NCBI RefSeq assembly: GCF_000194155.1
Contig: NZ_GL877882.1
Coordinates: forward strand, 196,233-260,232
Direction of reading: 5' to 3'
Source of the DNA: Saccharopolyspora spinosa NRRL 18395
Lineage (GTDB): Bacteria > Actinomycetota > Actinomycetes > Mycobacteriales > Pseudonocardiaceae
Length of the DNA: 64,000 nt
Part shown: positions 36,696 to 46,108 of the stretch, piece after piece
Layout: every line of letters starts with the position of its first letter
Position numbering within the stretch: position 1 is the stretch's first letter
Translations under genes and position numbers: made by a program
Notes under the pieces: model-generated
Seen by the model: the letters and a program-made list of their open reading frames with translations, nothing else
Databases searched by the model: none
What the model was told of the DNA's origin: nothing

Positions 36696-36715
36696 CTGAT
36701 TATAGATTATCGTTA
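36696..36715. promoter_or_regulatory. GntR-type operator upstream of the enolase-superfamily gene
   Basis: The stretch contains GATTATAGATTATCGTTAG; the TTATCG core is shared with the sites at 37951-37970 and 38043-38054. It lies just upstream of the 36678 start, where a repressor would block the promoter. Confidence 0.5.
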
Positions 36716-36755
36716 GTTAGCGCGACTGTCGAGCTGATGGATGGCCGAGCACGGG

Positions 36756-37185
36756 ACCGTTCAACCGCGTGATCGTTGAGCAATTGGGCGGGGGAGAGCA
36801 CGCGATCGGCGTGATCACGTTGTCGGCATATGCGCTCGGCGCCGTCCTGTCGGGGGCCGCTCGATGATCGGGGCGCGCGGCAGGACGGGATCGTTGCTGG
36901 TCGGCCTCATTCTCATCTTCGGGATGACTTCGCCCCTGGTGTACACCCTGGTGACCTGGCTACCGACGATCTTTCACGAGTCATCTCGGTGCGCAGCGCC
37001 GACGAGGTACAAGCCCGCGCACTATCGAACTAGGGGCAGTGCCCCGGCTACCTGCTCGCTGCGGTCGGGCTGCTGGGGTTCGGGCTTAGCCGAGGGGTTG
37101 ATCCCGTCGTCGCTGGTACTCCTGGTGCAGTTGTTGCCAGTGTCCTTGATCGCCGTCGGTGATGTCGTTGTAGCGCGCAGGCTGG
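36756..37185 (+). pseudogene. Possible degraded MFS-transporter remnant
   Basis: Broken plus-strand pieces read like membrane transporter sequence: GEHAIGVITLSAYALGAVLSG (about 36795-36865) and LLVGLILIFGMTSPLVYTLVTWLPTIFHESS (about 36895-36985), followed by LVLLVQLLPVSLIAVGDVVV (about 37110-37170). They are in different frames with stops between. I take this as decay of one transporter gene, with low confidence. Confidence 0.35.
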
Positions 37186-37881
37186 TCAGTCGGACTGGCC
37201 GCGCAGTTGCTCGGTCGGATGCTCGATGATGTGCTCGTGCATCACTTCTTCGATGGTGCCCGGGTCTTCACTGCGAATGGCGTCGAGGATCGCCTGATGA
37301 TCGTCGACGACAACCGTTGGGGACTCGAGCCGGGTCGACATCCGGTAGATCTGCGCGCGGATCCGCGAATGCACGCTGTGCCAGAGCCGGATGGCCTGTT
37401 CCGAACCGGAGAGGTGCACCATCGTCTGATGGAACTGCACGTCCAGCTCGTTGACGGTGCGGAGGTCGTCGATCGCGGCGGCATCGCGCATCCGGCTCAC
37501 GATGTCGTCCAGTTCCGAGAGGAGTTGCTCTCGCCGGGTGGCAGCGCTCTTCTTGACGCCGAACGTCTCGATCGCGAGCCGCACCGGGAGCAACAGGTTG
37601 ACGATGTCCTCGGCGCTGATGTCGGTGACGAAGACGCCTCGGTTCGGGAAATGCTCGACAAGGCCCTCGTTCTCGAGCTGGCGCAACGCTTCGCGGATCG
37701 GGGCGGGGGAGACCCCGAACCTGGCCGCCAAGTCATCCTGCTTGAGTTGGGTGCCCGCGGTCAGGGAGCCGGTGACAATGTCTTCACGCAGCGTCGCGAC
37801 AATCGCCTCGCGCACCGAAGTTGCAGGTAGGGATTGCCTGTGACCACCGGCAGGCACCGCAGTAGCGGACAACGTCGTCAC
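37186..37881 (-). CDS. GntR/FadR-family transcriptional regulator
   Basis: 231 residues. The winged helix (REDIVTGSLTAGTQLKQDDLAARFGVSPAPIREALRQLENEGLVE) is a textbook GntR domain; the FCD domain follows (RLAIETFGVKKSA, DVQFHQTMVHLSGSEQA, HQAILDAIRSEDPGTIEEVMHEHI). It is divergent from the DapA-family operon, with palindromic sites in the gap. Likely represses this operon and the enolase-superfamily gene and is released by a pathway acid. Confidence 0.93.
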   Translation of the reverse strand: MTTLSATAVPAGGHRQSLPATSVREAIVATLREDIVTGSLTAGTQLKQDDLAARFGVSPAPIREALRQLENEGLVEHFPNRGVFVTDISAEDIVNLLLPVRLAIETFGVKKSAATRREQLLSELDDIVSRMRDAAAIDDLRTVNELDVQFHQTMVHLSGSEQAIRLWHSVHSRIRAQIYRMSTRLESPTVVVDDHQAILDAIRSEDPGTIEEVMHEHIIEHPTEQLRGQSD

Positions 37882-37950
37882 GACCTCTCTTCTGGACTCG
37901 TACAGCTGCCCCGTCGAGCCCCATCAGGCCCGCGGAGCCCCACGGTATGA

Positions 37951-37970
37951 GGATAATCGTTTATCGATAG
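37951..37970. promoter_or_regulatory. GntR-type operator near the regulator promoter
   Basis: GGATAATCGTTTATCGATAG, with overlapping TTATCG/CGATAA elements, lies 70 bp before the regulator start. It probably mediates autoregulation. Confidence 0.5.
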
Positions 37971-38042
37971 TGGTGATCCAGTATTACAGTCGGCCCCCCG
38001 GGGGCGCGCACGTGGGCAGCTCCACGGGTTGACAGGGAACAG

Positions 38043-38054
38043 ATTATCGATAAT
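38043..38054. promoter_or_regulatory. Perfect palindromic operator ATTATCGATAAT
   Basis: A 12-bp perfect palindrome 33 bp before the DapA-family start. It is the cleanest of three TTATCG sites in this locus and the best candidate for the regulator's core operator. Confidence 0.6.
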
Positions 38055-38087
38055 AGTTCGCTCTGCCGCTTCGAGGAAGGGACCTCA

Positions 38088-38984
38088 ATGACATCCGTCA
38101 CCACCCTCCGTGGGATCCTCATCGCGCTCGCCACCCCGTTCTCCCAGGACGGTGCGGTCGACGAGGCGCGCCTGCGCAGCCACGTCTCGGACTTGGTGGA
38201 CGCCGGAGTGCACGGCATCATCCCGTGCGGGAGCACCGGTGAATTCATCAATCTGACCAAGGACGAGCGCAAGCTCGTCACCGAGATCGTCATCGACGAG
38301 GTGGCTGGCCGTATCCCGGTTGTGCCGCACACGGGCGCGCTGCACGCCGCCGAGGTGATCGAACTGAGCCAGCACGCAAAGGACAAAGGCGCGGCGGCGA
38401 TCATGGTCATCCCGCCGTATTTCGAGCCCAACACCTGGGCCGAGGTGCTGGCCCACTTCCAGAGGATCTCGGATTCGGTCGACCTGCCGATCATGTACTA
38501 CCACATTCCGGAGACGACCGGGCTGGACCTGACGATCGATCAGTTCAGGGAGCTCGCCGCGATCCCGAACGTCACGTACATGAAGGAGTCTTCCGGCAAT
38601 CTCAGCTTCCTGGTCGAATTGCTCGAAGACCCGGAGATCGACATCAAGGTCTTCAACGGCTGGGACGAAGTCACCCTGGCCACCTACGCGATCGGCGCGG
38701 TCGGCTCGGTATGGGGCGCCGCCAATTACTTCCCCGCCCTCGCGGTCGCACTTTATGAAACCGCAGTGGTCAAGAACGACATCGCCGCCGCACGCGAGAT
38801 CTGGTCGACCATCTGGAAACTGGAGCAGCCGGTCCTGTCCGGCGGTTACGTGCAGAACGTCAAGGCGGCGCTGGCCGCGGCGGGCAAGCCGGTCGGCGAT
38901 CCACGCCCGCCGGCCCTGCCCGCAACGCCCGGGACCGTCGAGACCCTCACCGCGGCTCTTGCGGCCGCAGGGCTGAAGGGCTGA
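38088..38984 (+). CDS. DapA/NAL-family aldolase or dehydratase
   Basis: 298 residues of the dihydrodipicolinate synthase superfamily: GVHGIIPCGSTGEFINLTKDER, MYYHIPETTG and YMKESSGN with the Schiff-base Lys166. In a catabolic operon with an enolase-superfamily enzyme, the likely role is cleavage or dehydration of a 2-keto acid rather than lysine synthesis. First gene of the operon; GGAAGGGA precedes the ATG. Confidence 0.9.
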   Translation: MTSVTTLRGILIALATPFSQDGAVDEARLRSHVSDLVDAGVHGIIPCGSTGEFINLTKDERKLVTEIVIDEVAGRIPVVPHTGALHAAEVIELSQHAKDKGAAAIMVIPPYFEPNTWAEVLAHFQRISDSVDLPIMYYHIPETTGLDLTIDQFRELAAIPNVTYMKESSGNLSFLVELLEDPEIDIKVFNGWDEVTLATYAIGAVGSVWGAANYFPALAVALYETAVVKNDIAAAREIWSTIWKLEQPVLSGGYVQNVKAALAAAGKPVGDPRPPALPATPGTVETLTAALAAAGLKG

Positions 38985-38988
38985 GGGA

Positions 38989-40119
38989 ATGGCGTCCATC
39001 GCACGCATCAGAGTGCGCGGTATCGGTCCGGAGATCCCACGAACCACCTGGGCCAACATGCCGCCACAACTCATGTTGATGACACTTGTCGAGATCGAAG
39101 ACTCCGACGGCGCCGTCGGCTACGGCATGGCGCAGAGCTATGGAGCGGGTCAGTACGACCACTCCAACTTCGAGTCCATTCGCCCGTTGCTTCAGTTCAT
39201 CATCGGTAAGGAAGCCGCCAACATCGAGGCGCGATGGCACGATCTGCACACCGTCATCACTCCCGCGACGCCCGGCACCGTGGCCGCGGTCGACATCGCA
39301 CTGTGGGATCTCGCCGCGAAAAAGGCGGGCTTGCCGCTCTACCGCTACCTCGGCGGAGCGCGCGATGAGATGCCGGCGTACGCGTCGACGGCGCAACTCG
39401 ACACCGTCAACGACTATCTCAAACATCTCGAGGAGATGGCCGACGAGGGGTTCACCGCCGTCAAATTCCACGCGTGGAATGTGCCCGAACGTGACCTGGA
39501 AATGTTGCGGGCGGCGCACCGGGAATTCGGCGACACGCTGACGCTCATGCACGACGCGGAAAATCGTTACGACTATTGGGGTGCGCTGCGGGTCGGCCGC
39601 GAACTCAGTGACATGAATTTCCGCTGGTTCGAGGCGCCGTTCAAGGATTACGACTTGAACAGTTACCGTCGGCTGCGTGAGCGGATCGACGTACCGATTG
39701 TGCCGCATGGCCTCTGGCTGCTCGATCTGCAAGAGTTCTATACCTACGCGGCCCAGGGCCCGTGGGACGCGGTGCGGTTCGACGCGACGATGAGCGGCGG
39801 CATTTCACAGGCCCGCAAACTGGTCGCACTGGCGGACTGTCTTGGCCTGCCGGCCGAGCAGCAGAGCTGGGGCTATTCCTTTATCCAAGCCGCTGCATTG
39901 CACATCGGACTGTCGAACCTGTCGAGCAGTTACTTCGAATCGCCAGTGCCATACGAGGCCTACGAATACGGCATCCTGAACCCGATCCGCGTCGGTAAGG
40001 ACGGAATGGTTCGCCCGCCGTCGGGCAACGGGCTCGGACTCGATATCGATTGGCCGGCAATGGATGCGGCCACGCTTGTCTCGTACGAGACAACCTCTTC
40101 GACGGCCGTCGCGGCATGA
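38989..40119 (+). CDS. Mandelate racemase/enolase-superfamily enzyme
   Basis: 376 residues. AAVDIALWDLAAKKAGLPLYRYLGG is the superfamily capping-domain signature; VKFHAW, LMHDAENRYDY, RWFEAPF and FDATMSGGI are barrel strands with acid and basic residues. KxH rather than KxK at the second strand suggests the rhamnonate/mannonate-like or unknown subgroup. It starts 4 nt after the aldolase stop. Likely dehydrates or racemises an acid that the aldolase then uses. Confidence 0.88.
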   Translation: MASIARIRVRGIGPEIPRTTWANMPPQLMLMTLVEIEDSDGAVGYGMAQSYGAGQYDHSNFESIRPLLQFIIGKEAANIEARWHDLHTVITPATPGTVAAVDIALWDLAAKKAGLPLYRYLGGARDEMPAYASTAQLDTVNDYLKHLEEMADEGFTAVKFHAWNVPERDLEMLRAAHREFGDTLTLMHDAENRYDYWGALRVGRELSDMNFRWFEAPFKDYDLNSYRRLRERIDVPIVPHGLWLLDLQEFYTYAAQGPWDAVRFDATMSGGISQARKLVALADCLGLPAEQQSWGYSFIQAAALHIGLSNLSSSYFESPVPYEAYEYGILNPIRVGKDGMVRPPSGNGLGLDIDWPAMDAATLVSYETTSSTAVAA

Positions 40120-40901
40120 ACGCCATCGGTTCGCCCGAGCGCCTCGTCGTGGTGACGGGAGCCGCCAGCGGCATCGGGAGAGAGGTGGTGGAGGCGCAGC
40201 TGGCTCTCGGCGCACGAGTCATCGGCGTCGACATCCAGGCATTGGCGCTGTCTCCGGAGCAGGCGAAGGCCATCGACAATGGCCAACTGCTCGCGGTACA
40301 GCTCGACGTCCGCGACTCTGCCGCGGTGGATGCGGTGTTCGACGGGATCGTCGAGCGAGGTGAACGACTCACCGGCCTGGTGAGCTGCGCCGGGGTCGAC
40401 GACGGCGGGCCAAGCCATGAGTTCGGAGACGACGCGTTCCGACGTGTCTTGGAGATCAACCTCTTTGGCACGTTCTACCTATGCCGAGGCGCGCTGCGCA
40501 CGTTCGTCAGCCAGGAGACCTCTGGGGCGATTGTATGCATCTCGTCTCCCTTCGCGACCGTGTCGCCCCCAGGCGGCGTGGCTGCCTACGCCTCGTCGAA
40601 GGGTGGGGTCGCCGCGCTCACCCGCAACCTTGCGGTGGAGTACGCGAGTCGCGGCATCAGAGTCAACTCGGTGACTCCTGGCGCTACTGAGACGCCGCTC
40701 ATGTGGGCCAATGCCGATCCCGCCACGGTGCCACGGATGCGCCAGCAGATCGCGGGCGAGGTTCCGCTGGGCCGTATCGCCGACCCATCGGAACCCGCCG
40801 CGGCCGTCAGCTGGCTGTTGAGTGACGCGGCGTCCTACGTCACGGGAGCCACGATCGCGTGCGACGGGGGCGTGCTCGCGGCCGGGGTGCTGACGTTGTG
40901 A
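40116..40901 (+). CDS. Short-chain dehydrogenase/reductase
   Basis: 261 residues: VVTGAASGIGREVVE, GLVSCAGV, YASSKGGVAALTRNLAVEYASRGIRVNSVTPG. All classical SDR elements are present. The ATG overlaps the preceding stop and its own stop overlaps the next GTG, so it is tightly coupled. Probably oxidises a hydroxyl of the pathway substrate. Confidence 0.92.
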   Translation: MNAIGSPERLVVVTGAASGIGREVVEAQLALGARVIGVDIQALALSPEQAKAIDNGQLLAVQLDVRDSAAVDAVFDGIVERGERLTGLVSCAGVDDGGPSHEFGDDAFRRVLEINLFGTFYLCRGALRTFVSQETSGAIVCISSPFATVSPPGGVAAYASSKGGVAALTRNLAVEYASRGIRVNSVTPGATETPLMWANADPATVPRMRQQIAGEVPLGRIADPSEPAAAVSWLLSDAASYVTGATIACDGGVLAAGVLTL

Positions 40902-41908
40902 ACGCCGATAGAGCGCAGTCGCCGTCACGGCTGGACAGTGCCCGCGCAGTGATGGAGTCGCTGTCCATCGGGGCATTCGTCGCCACCGATCACGCCACCG
41001 TCCGGTGGCTTCTCGACGACGAACCGAAGGAAGCCACCGGCGTCATTGTCACGGAGACGAGCTTGCGACCGGTCACCGGTGACGATTTTGCCGGTGACGC
41101 CCGCGAGGTCCGAGAGCGGCTGGGGCTGGATCTGGCCGTGGTCGGGGTGGAGACATCGGCGCTTCCCGCGACGGTCGGCCGGGTGCTGGGCGGGCGGAGT
41201 TTGTACGACCTGACGCACCTGCTCGCGCCGCTCCGGTCCTGTTTGGATGAAGCCGCGTTGGATCGCGTTCGGTTCGCGAGTCGGCTGGCCAGCCGCGCGC
41301 AGACGGTGTTCCGAGAGAGACTTGCGGTGGGCGTAAGTGAGGCCGAGGTGGCTGCGGCGGTGTTCGAAGCCGTCAGTCATCCGCACGACGCACCGGCGCC
41401 CATTGTGGACCTGATGTTCGGCTTGCGATGTGCTCTCGTGGGTATGCCACCGACGGGCAAGCGCCTCGTGGCGGGAGAGACCGCACTGCTCGACTTCGCA
41501 CCGCTCATCGATGGCTACTGGTCCGACTCGTGCAGCACGGTAGTGGTCGGCGCGACGCCGAACCAGGAGATCCGGCGGCTGCACGTGGCCGCCATGAAAG
41601 CGCTCGAGCGCGCTATCGCGTTGGTCGAGCCAGGGCGGACTGTCGGCGAGATTGACCGCGCCGTTCGAGACATCATGGCCGACGCCGGATACACCTATCC
41701 GCATCTGACTGGGCACGGCGTCGGACTCAAACAACAGGATTATCCGCTCTTCAGCCCGGCATCGACGGCGGTCCTCCGGGAAGGTTTCGTCCTCGCCATC
41801 GAGCCAGGTGGCTACGCCGAGGGTTTCGGCGTGCGGGTCGAGCACGTGATGCGAGTGGGTGCGGGAGGTGCGGAACTGTTGACCACACATTCCCTCGCAC
41901 TCGGCTAA
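40898..41908 (+). CDS. M24-family (aminopeptidase P/creatinase-like) metalloenzyme
   Basis: 336 residues. A short N-terminal domain precedes the pita-bread fold. Metal ligands are all visible: LLDFAPLIDGYWSDSCST (two Asp), HLTGHGVG (His), IEPGGY (Glu), VEHVMRV (Glu). The family contains X-Pro peptidases and creatinase, and it is not clear which applies. GTG start coupled to the SDR stop. In an operon with amino acid transport and an amine oxidase, hydrolysis of an amide or dipeptide is likely. Confidence 0.87.
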   Translation: MNADRAQSPSRLDSARAVMESLSIGAFVATDHATVRWLLDDEPKEATGVIVTETSLRPVTGDDFAGDAREVRERLGLDLAVVGVETSALPATVGRVLGGRSLYDLTHLLAPLRSCLDEAALDRVRFASRLASRAQTVFRERLAVGVSEAEVAAAVFEAVSHPHDAPAPIVDLMFGLRCALVGMPPTGKRLVAGETALLDFAPLIDGYWSDSCSTVVVGATPNQEIRRLHVAAMKALERAIALVEPGRTVGEIDRAVRDIMADAGYTYPHLTGHGVGLKQQDYPLFSPASTAVLREGFVLAIEPGGYAEGFGVRVEHVMRVGAGGAELLTTHSLALG

Positions 41909-41979
41909 ACGGTACGTCGTGCAGATGAACAGAAACCCTTGACCATCGAGGATCGTCCGGACCGGATGAGAGGTATGCC

Positions 41980-43359
41980 ATGACGACGGAGAACCACTAC
42001 GAAACCGTCATCGTGGGCGGCGGATTGGCCGGCCTGTACGCGGCCTATCAGCTGCGCGGCCGTCGCGTCCTCGTGCTCGAGGCGAGCGAACGCACCGGCG
42101 GGCGGATCCGATCGCACCGCATGGGTAATCGCTGGGTTAACGTCGGTGCGCACGTCTATCCGAACCCGGAGAGCATCATGGGCGCTCTCGCGGAGGAGCT
42201 GGGGATCGAGGTCATCGACATCCCCGGATCCCTCAGGGGAATCGTGGCAGACGACAAGATCATCAACCCATCGCGCGTCGAGATGCTCCCGTTCGTTCTG
42301 CCGATGCCAATGCGGCAGCGCCTGGCCTTCGTGCGCAAGGGGCTGAAGCTCTCCCTCGCCATGTCGAGGTTCAACCGGATCGAGCACCGGGTTGCCACCA
42401 CCGACGAGGAACGCGACCAGCAACGCCGAGAGACAGTCGACTTCGAGGCCGGCCGGACTTTCGCCGAATTCATGAACGGTGTCCCGGCCGCGATGGACCC
42501 GCTCATCCGCGCGCTCGCTCGCCGGTCCGCCGGCGAGCCGGAACAAGTCTCGGCGGGCGCCGCGCTCATGTGCTTGGCGCACGTCATGGGACCAGCCAAT
42601 GCGCCCGGGGCGACCGCTCGGGTCATGGTCGGCGGAACGGAGACCGTTATCGAGGGACTCCTTGCGGTGCTCGGGAATGACGCCGTGCGGCTCTCGGCGC
42701 CGGTCACCCTGGTCGACGCGACGTCGGAGAAGAACATTCAAATCGATTTCGAGTCGCCCTCCGGGCCATCGACGGTCACGGCCGACACGGTCATTGTCGC
42801 GACGCCGGCCCCAATCGCGCGGAAGATTCTCCACCCGATGCCGCCGGAGCTTGGCGCCGGTCTTGATTCAGTGACGTATGGTGCATTTCTCAGCGTCGGC
42901 ATATTCACCAACGAGACCGCTCCCGCATCGACGGATCATCTGTACGCGATCACCACGCCTGGTAAACAGTTCGACTTCCTGTTCAATCACGCCAACCCGG
43001 TACACCCGCGTTCCGCGCACCGCGATGGCGGAGCTTTCATGGCCTATCGCGGAGGTCCGCGCGCCGAGGAGCTGATGAACGAGCCCGACGAAAAGATCGC
43101 CGCGGTTTATCTCGCGCAATTCCTCGAGATCCTTCCCGAGTACCAGGGAAAGATCGTCGAGGCGCACGTGCAGCGCTGGCCGCTGGGTACGGCATACGCG
43201 GCTCCTGGCCGCAACGCGTATCAGTCGGTGCTGGAGGCCGGACACCCCGACCGCCGGGTCGGTCTCGCCGGTGACTACTTCGACCCCCTGAGCGGCATGG
43301 AACAAGCCGTGCGTGCGGCGCGACTCGCCGTCGACAGGATCAAATTCGCCCGCAGATGA
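41980..43359 (+). CDS. FAD-dependent amine oxidase/protoporphyrinogen-oxidase-like
   Basis: 459 residues. VIVGGGLAGLYAAYQL with VLEASERTGGRIRSH is the FAD motif of flavin amine oxidases. FDPLSGMEQAVRAARLAVDRI closes the fold. Probably oxidises an amino group of the imported substrate. AGAGGT precedes the ATG; 71 nt separate it from the M24 gene. Confidence 0.87.
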   Translation: MTTENHYETVIVGGGLAGLYAAYQLRGRRVLVLEASERTGGRIRSHRMGNRWVNVGAHVYPNPESIMGALAEELGIEVIDIPGSLRGIVADDKIINPSRVEMLPFVLPMPMRQRLAFVRKGLKLSLAMSRFNRIEHRVATTDEERDQQRRETVDFEAGRTFAEFMNGVPAAMDPLIRALARRSAGEPEQVSAGAALMCLAHVMGPANAPGATARVMVGGTETVIEGLLAVLGNDAVRLSAPVTLVDATSEKNIQIDFESPSGPSTVTADTVIVATPAPIARKILHPMPPELGAGLDSVTYGAFLSVGIFTNETAPASTDHLYAITTPGKQFDFLFNHANPVHPRSAHRDGGAFMAYRGGPRAEELMNEPDEKIAAVYLAQFLEILPEYQGKIVEAHVQRWPLGTAYAAPGRNAYQSVLEAGHPDRRVGLAGDYFDPLSGMEQAVRAARLAVDRIKFARR

Positions 43360-43426
43360 ATCTTCCAGAGCGTCAGTGAGCCTGGATCTCCGAACACCGC
43401 GTTCATCACCACGACGGGAGCAGATC

Positions 43427-44308
43427 ATGAAGCGCAAGCTCGCCACGGCAGGACTGACCGCCGTCCTCCTCTTGGCAACGGCAGCGTGCGGTTCCTCCGG
43501 AAGCTCGGGGTCATCCGCCGCGCCCAGCGACACCAGCGCGCCCCTGTACTCCGCAGTTCCCGAGAAGTTCCGGGGCGGCATCACGGTCTCCTTGCAGACC
43601 AACCAACCGCCGCTGTCCTTCCAGAAAGACGGGCAGACCGTTGGCGAGGATCCCGAACTGCTCGCCGAACTGTCCAAAGTGCTTGGTATTCACATCAAGG
43701 TGGAGCCGGCCGCTTTCGAGAGCATGCTGCTCGGCCTCGATCAAGGCAAGTACGACTTCGTGCTCCAGACCGACATCACGGCCGCGCGCGCGGCGAAGTA
43801 CACGCAGCTATCACAGTTCAAAGACGGCTACACCTTCATGACCACAAAGGACAATCCTGATATCGGTAGCTCGGAATCGGACCTGTGTGGACTGACCATC
43901 GGCACGCAGTCCGGCGCCAACTACACGGCATATCTGCAGAAGGTCTCGACAAAATGCACCTCGGAGGGCAAGGGTGCGATCGTACTGGTCGCACTGCCGG
44001 ATGTGCCCTCGCTGTACCTTGCCGCCGCGAGCGGTCGCATCAAGGCGCTGAGCGCCCCCGTGTCGACGCTCGGCTACTTTATCCAGTCCGATCAGGACAA
44101 GGTAGGTAAGGAGTGGAAGCTGACCGGCCCGACCTACCTGCAGAGCAAGGTCGGCTGGACCTTCCCGAAGAACTCCGAGCTGGCGCCCGCCGTCGAGAAG
44201 GCGCTGAACAAGATGATCGCAGACGGCAGCTACCAGAAGATCCTCACCAAGTGGGGCCTGCAGGGCAACATCGCCGACAAGGCAGAGCTGAATCCGAATG
44301 TGAACTGA
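43427..44308 (+). CDS. Polar amino acid ABC transporter, substrate-binding lipoprotein
   Basis: 293 residues. The signal peptide ends in a lipobox (LATAACGSS). Mature part: ITVSLQTNQPPLSFQKDGQTVGEDPELLAELSKVLG and GLDQGKYDFVLQTDITAARAAKYTQLS, typical of family 3 binding proteins (PAAT). GGGAG precedes the chosen ATG at 43427; the reading frame extends upstream over the oxidase and is not used. Ligand probably the amino acid-like substrate of the operon. Confidence 0.92.
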   Translation: MKRKLATAGLTAVLLLATAACGSSGSSGSSAAPSDTSAPLYSAVPEKFRGGITVSLQTNQPPLSFQKDGQTVGEDPELLAELSKVLGIHIKVEPAAFESMLLGLDQGKYDFVLQTDITAARAAKYTQLSQFKDGYTFMTTKDNPDIGSSESDLCGLTIGTQSGANYTAYLQKVSTKCTSEGKGAIVLVALPDVPSLYLAAASGRIKALSAPVSTLGYFIQSDQDKVGKEWKLTGPTYLQSKVGWTFPKNSELAPAVEKALNKMIADGSYQKILTKWGLQGNIADKAELNPNVN

Positions 44309-44348
44309 CGAGCAGACGACCCGCGATACTCAGGAAGAACGGGCGAAG

Positions 44349-45310
44349 ATGAACGGTGAAACCCAGGCCCAGGATGTGCTGAAACCCCCGCGAGTAAAGG
44401 ACGGCCGGCCGAACCTGGAGGATCTGCCCACGCGCGAGCGGATCTCGATACCGCTCATCGTGGCGACAATCGTCACGACGATCCTGACAGCGGCCGTGCT
44501 GGTGAGCTTCTTCACCAACAAGGCCGTCCAGTGGCCGATCGTCATCGGATACCTGTTCGACGGGCGCATTCTGCAAGGCGTCCTGACCACGATCGAAATC
44601 ACGGCAATGGCTATGGCGCTCGGGCTCGTGATCGCGGTGACCGTCGCGCTCATGCGGCTGTCCAAAAGCAAGCTGCTCCGCACGGTCGCGCAAGCCTACA
44701 CCTGGTTGTTTCGTGCGATGCCGCTGCTCGTTCTCCTGATCCTGACCTACAATTTCGCACTGTTCTATCCGGAGGTCGGTATCGGCATTCCGGCCCGGCC
44801 GATGTCGGCATTCCGGCCGGGCCGATGTGGTGGTCAGCGCCATCGACGGATTTGCTCACGCCCATTCTGGCCGCGGTCATCGCCTTCGCGCTCAACGAGG
44901 GTGCCTACTCCTCCGAAATTCTGCGCGCCTCCATCCTGTCCGTTCCTCGCGGGCAGGAGGAAGCGGCCGTCGCGCTCGGCATGACCAAGGCACGCGTCTA
45001 CCGGCGGGTGGTGCTGCCCCAGGCGATCCGGATCGCGATACCGCCGATATTCAACAATCTGATCAACATGCTCAAAGGCACTTCGATCGTGGCTTTCATC
45101 GGCGTGTTCGACCTCATGTACACCGTCCAGTCCATTTACCAGATCTCCTACGAGATAGCCCCGCTGCTCGTGGTTGCCACCATCTGGTACCTGGTGGTGG
45201 TCACCATCCTGACCTTCGTCCAGTCGGCGCTCGAGTCCAAGTTCGCATTCACCCGGTCGAACTCACTGCGACGCCGCATTCTCAGTAACGCCTTCGGAGG
45301 TCGCTCATGA
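44349..45310 (+). pseudogene. Polar amino acid ABC permease, broken by tandem duplication
   Basis: The N-terminal half (GVLTTIEITAMAMALGLVIAVTVALMRLS ... FRAMPLLVLLIL) and the C-terminal half (AFALNEGAYSSEILRASILSVPRGQEEAAVALGM ... LPQAIRIAIPP) are a standard HisM/GlnP-type permease but in different frames. They meet at a direct tandem repeat of 23 bp (44782-44827). Removing one copy restores one frame reading GIGIPAGPMWW and a protein of about 312 residues. The transporter is therefore probably dead in this strain unless the duplication is an assembly error. The last codons overlap the ATPase start. Confidence 0.88.
44782..44827 (+). repeat. 23-bp tandem duplication in permease gene
   Basis: Two adjacent copies (44782-44804 and 44805-44827) that differ at one position (C versus G at position 15). 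The length is not a multiple of three, so it shifts the reading frame of the permease. Confidence 0.9.
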
Positions 45311-46080
45311 GTCCGTTGCCGATTCTGGAGGCTCGCAAGGTCAGCAAGACGATCAAGCACAACACGATTCTCGAGGACGTGAGTATCGAGGTGCAGAAAG
45401 GAGAGACTGTCTGCCTGCTCGGTCCCTCCGGCGCGGGCAAGACCACCTTCCTGCGTTGCTTGAACTACCTCGAGAAGCCCAGTTCCGGTGCGATCCTCCT
45501 GGAAGGCGAGCTGCTCGGATACCGGCTCGCCAAGAACCAGAACCACCTGGTTGAACTCACCCAGCGCGAGGTGGCTCGACAGCGACGCAGCATCGGCATG
45601 GTTTTCCAGTCGTTCAACCTGTTCTCACACAAGACCGTGCTCGAGAACGTGATCGAGGCTCCGGTCGGGGTACTGGGTCGCCCGAAAGCCGAGGCCATCG
45701 CCGAGGCACAGGAACTACTGGCCACGGTTGGCATGGAGCACAAAGCGAACGACATGCCGGACCGGCTGTCCGGCGGACAACAGCAGCGCGTAGCCATCGC
45801 CAGGGCCCTCGCGATGCACCCGAAGGTCATGCTCTTCGACGAGCCGACCTCGGCACTCGACCCGGAACTAGTCCGCGAGGTCTTGGAAGCCATGAAGAAA
45901 CTCGTTGAACTCGGCATGACGATGATCGTTGTCACGCACGAAGTCGGGTTCGCGCGTGAGGTCGCATCCCGTGCCGTGTTCATGGAAGCCGGGCGGATCG
46001 TCGAAGACGGACCCGCCCGTGAGGTGCTATCGGTGTCACAAAACCCACGCACCAAGATGTTTCTGCAGCAGGTGCTCTGA
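45307..46080 (+). CDS. Polar amino acid ABC transporter ATPase (GlnQ-like)
   Basis: 257 residues: LLGPSGAGKTTFLRCLNYLEKP (Walker A), DRLSGGQQQRVAIARAL (signature), MLFDEPTSALDPELV (Walker B) and VVTHEVGFA (switch His). All motifs intact. The ATG overlaps the permease stop. Works with the 43427 lipoprotein and the permease. Confidence 0.94.
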   Translation: MSPLPILEARKVSKTIKHNTILEDVSIEVQKGETVCLLGPSGAGKTTFLRCLNYLEKPSSGAILLEGELLGYRLAKNQNHLVELTQREVARQRRSIGMVFQSFNLFSHKTVLENVIEAPVGVLGRPKAEAIAEAQELLATVGMEHKANDMPDRLSGGQQQRVAIARALAMHPKVMLFDEPTSALDPELVREVLEAMKKLVELGMTMIVVTHEVGFAREVASRAVFMEAGRIVEDGPAREVLSVSQNPRTKMFLQQVL

Positions 46081-46108
46081 CGCACCCCACCACTGATGAG
46101 GAGCTGCG

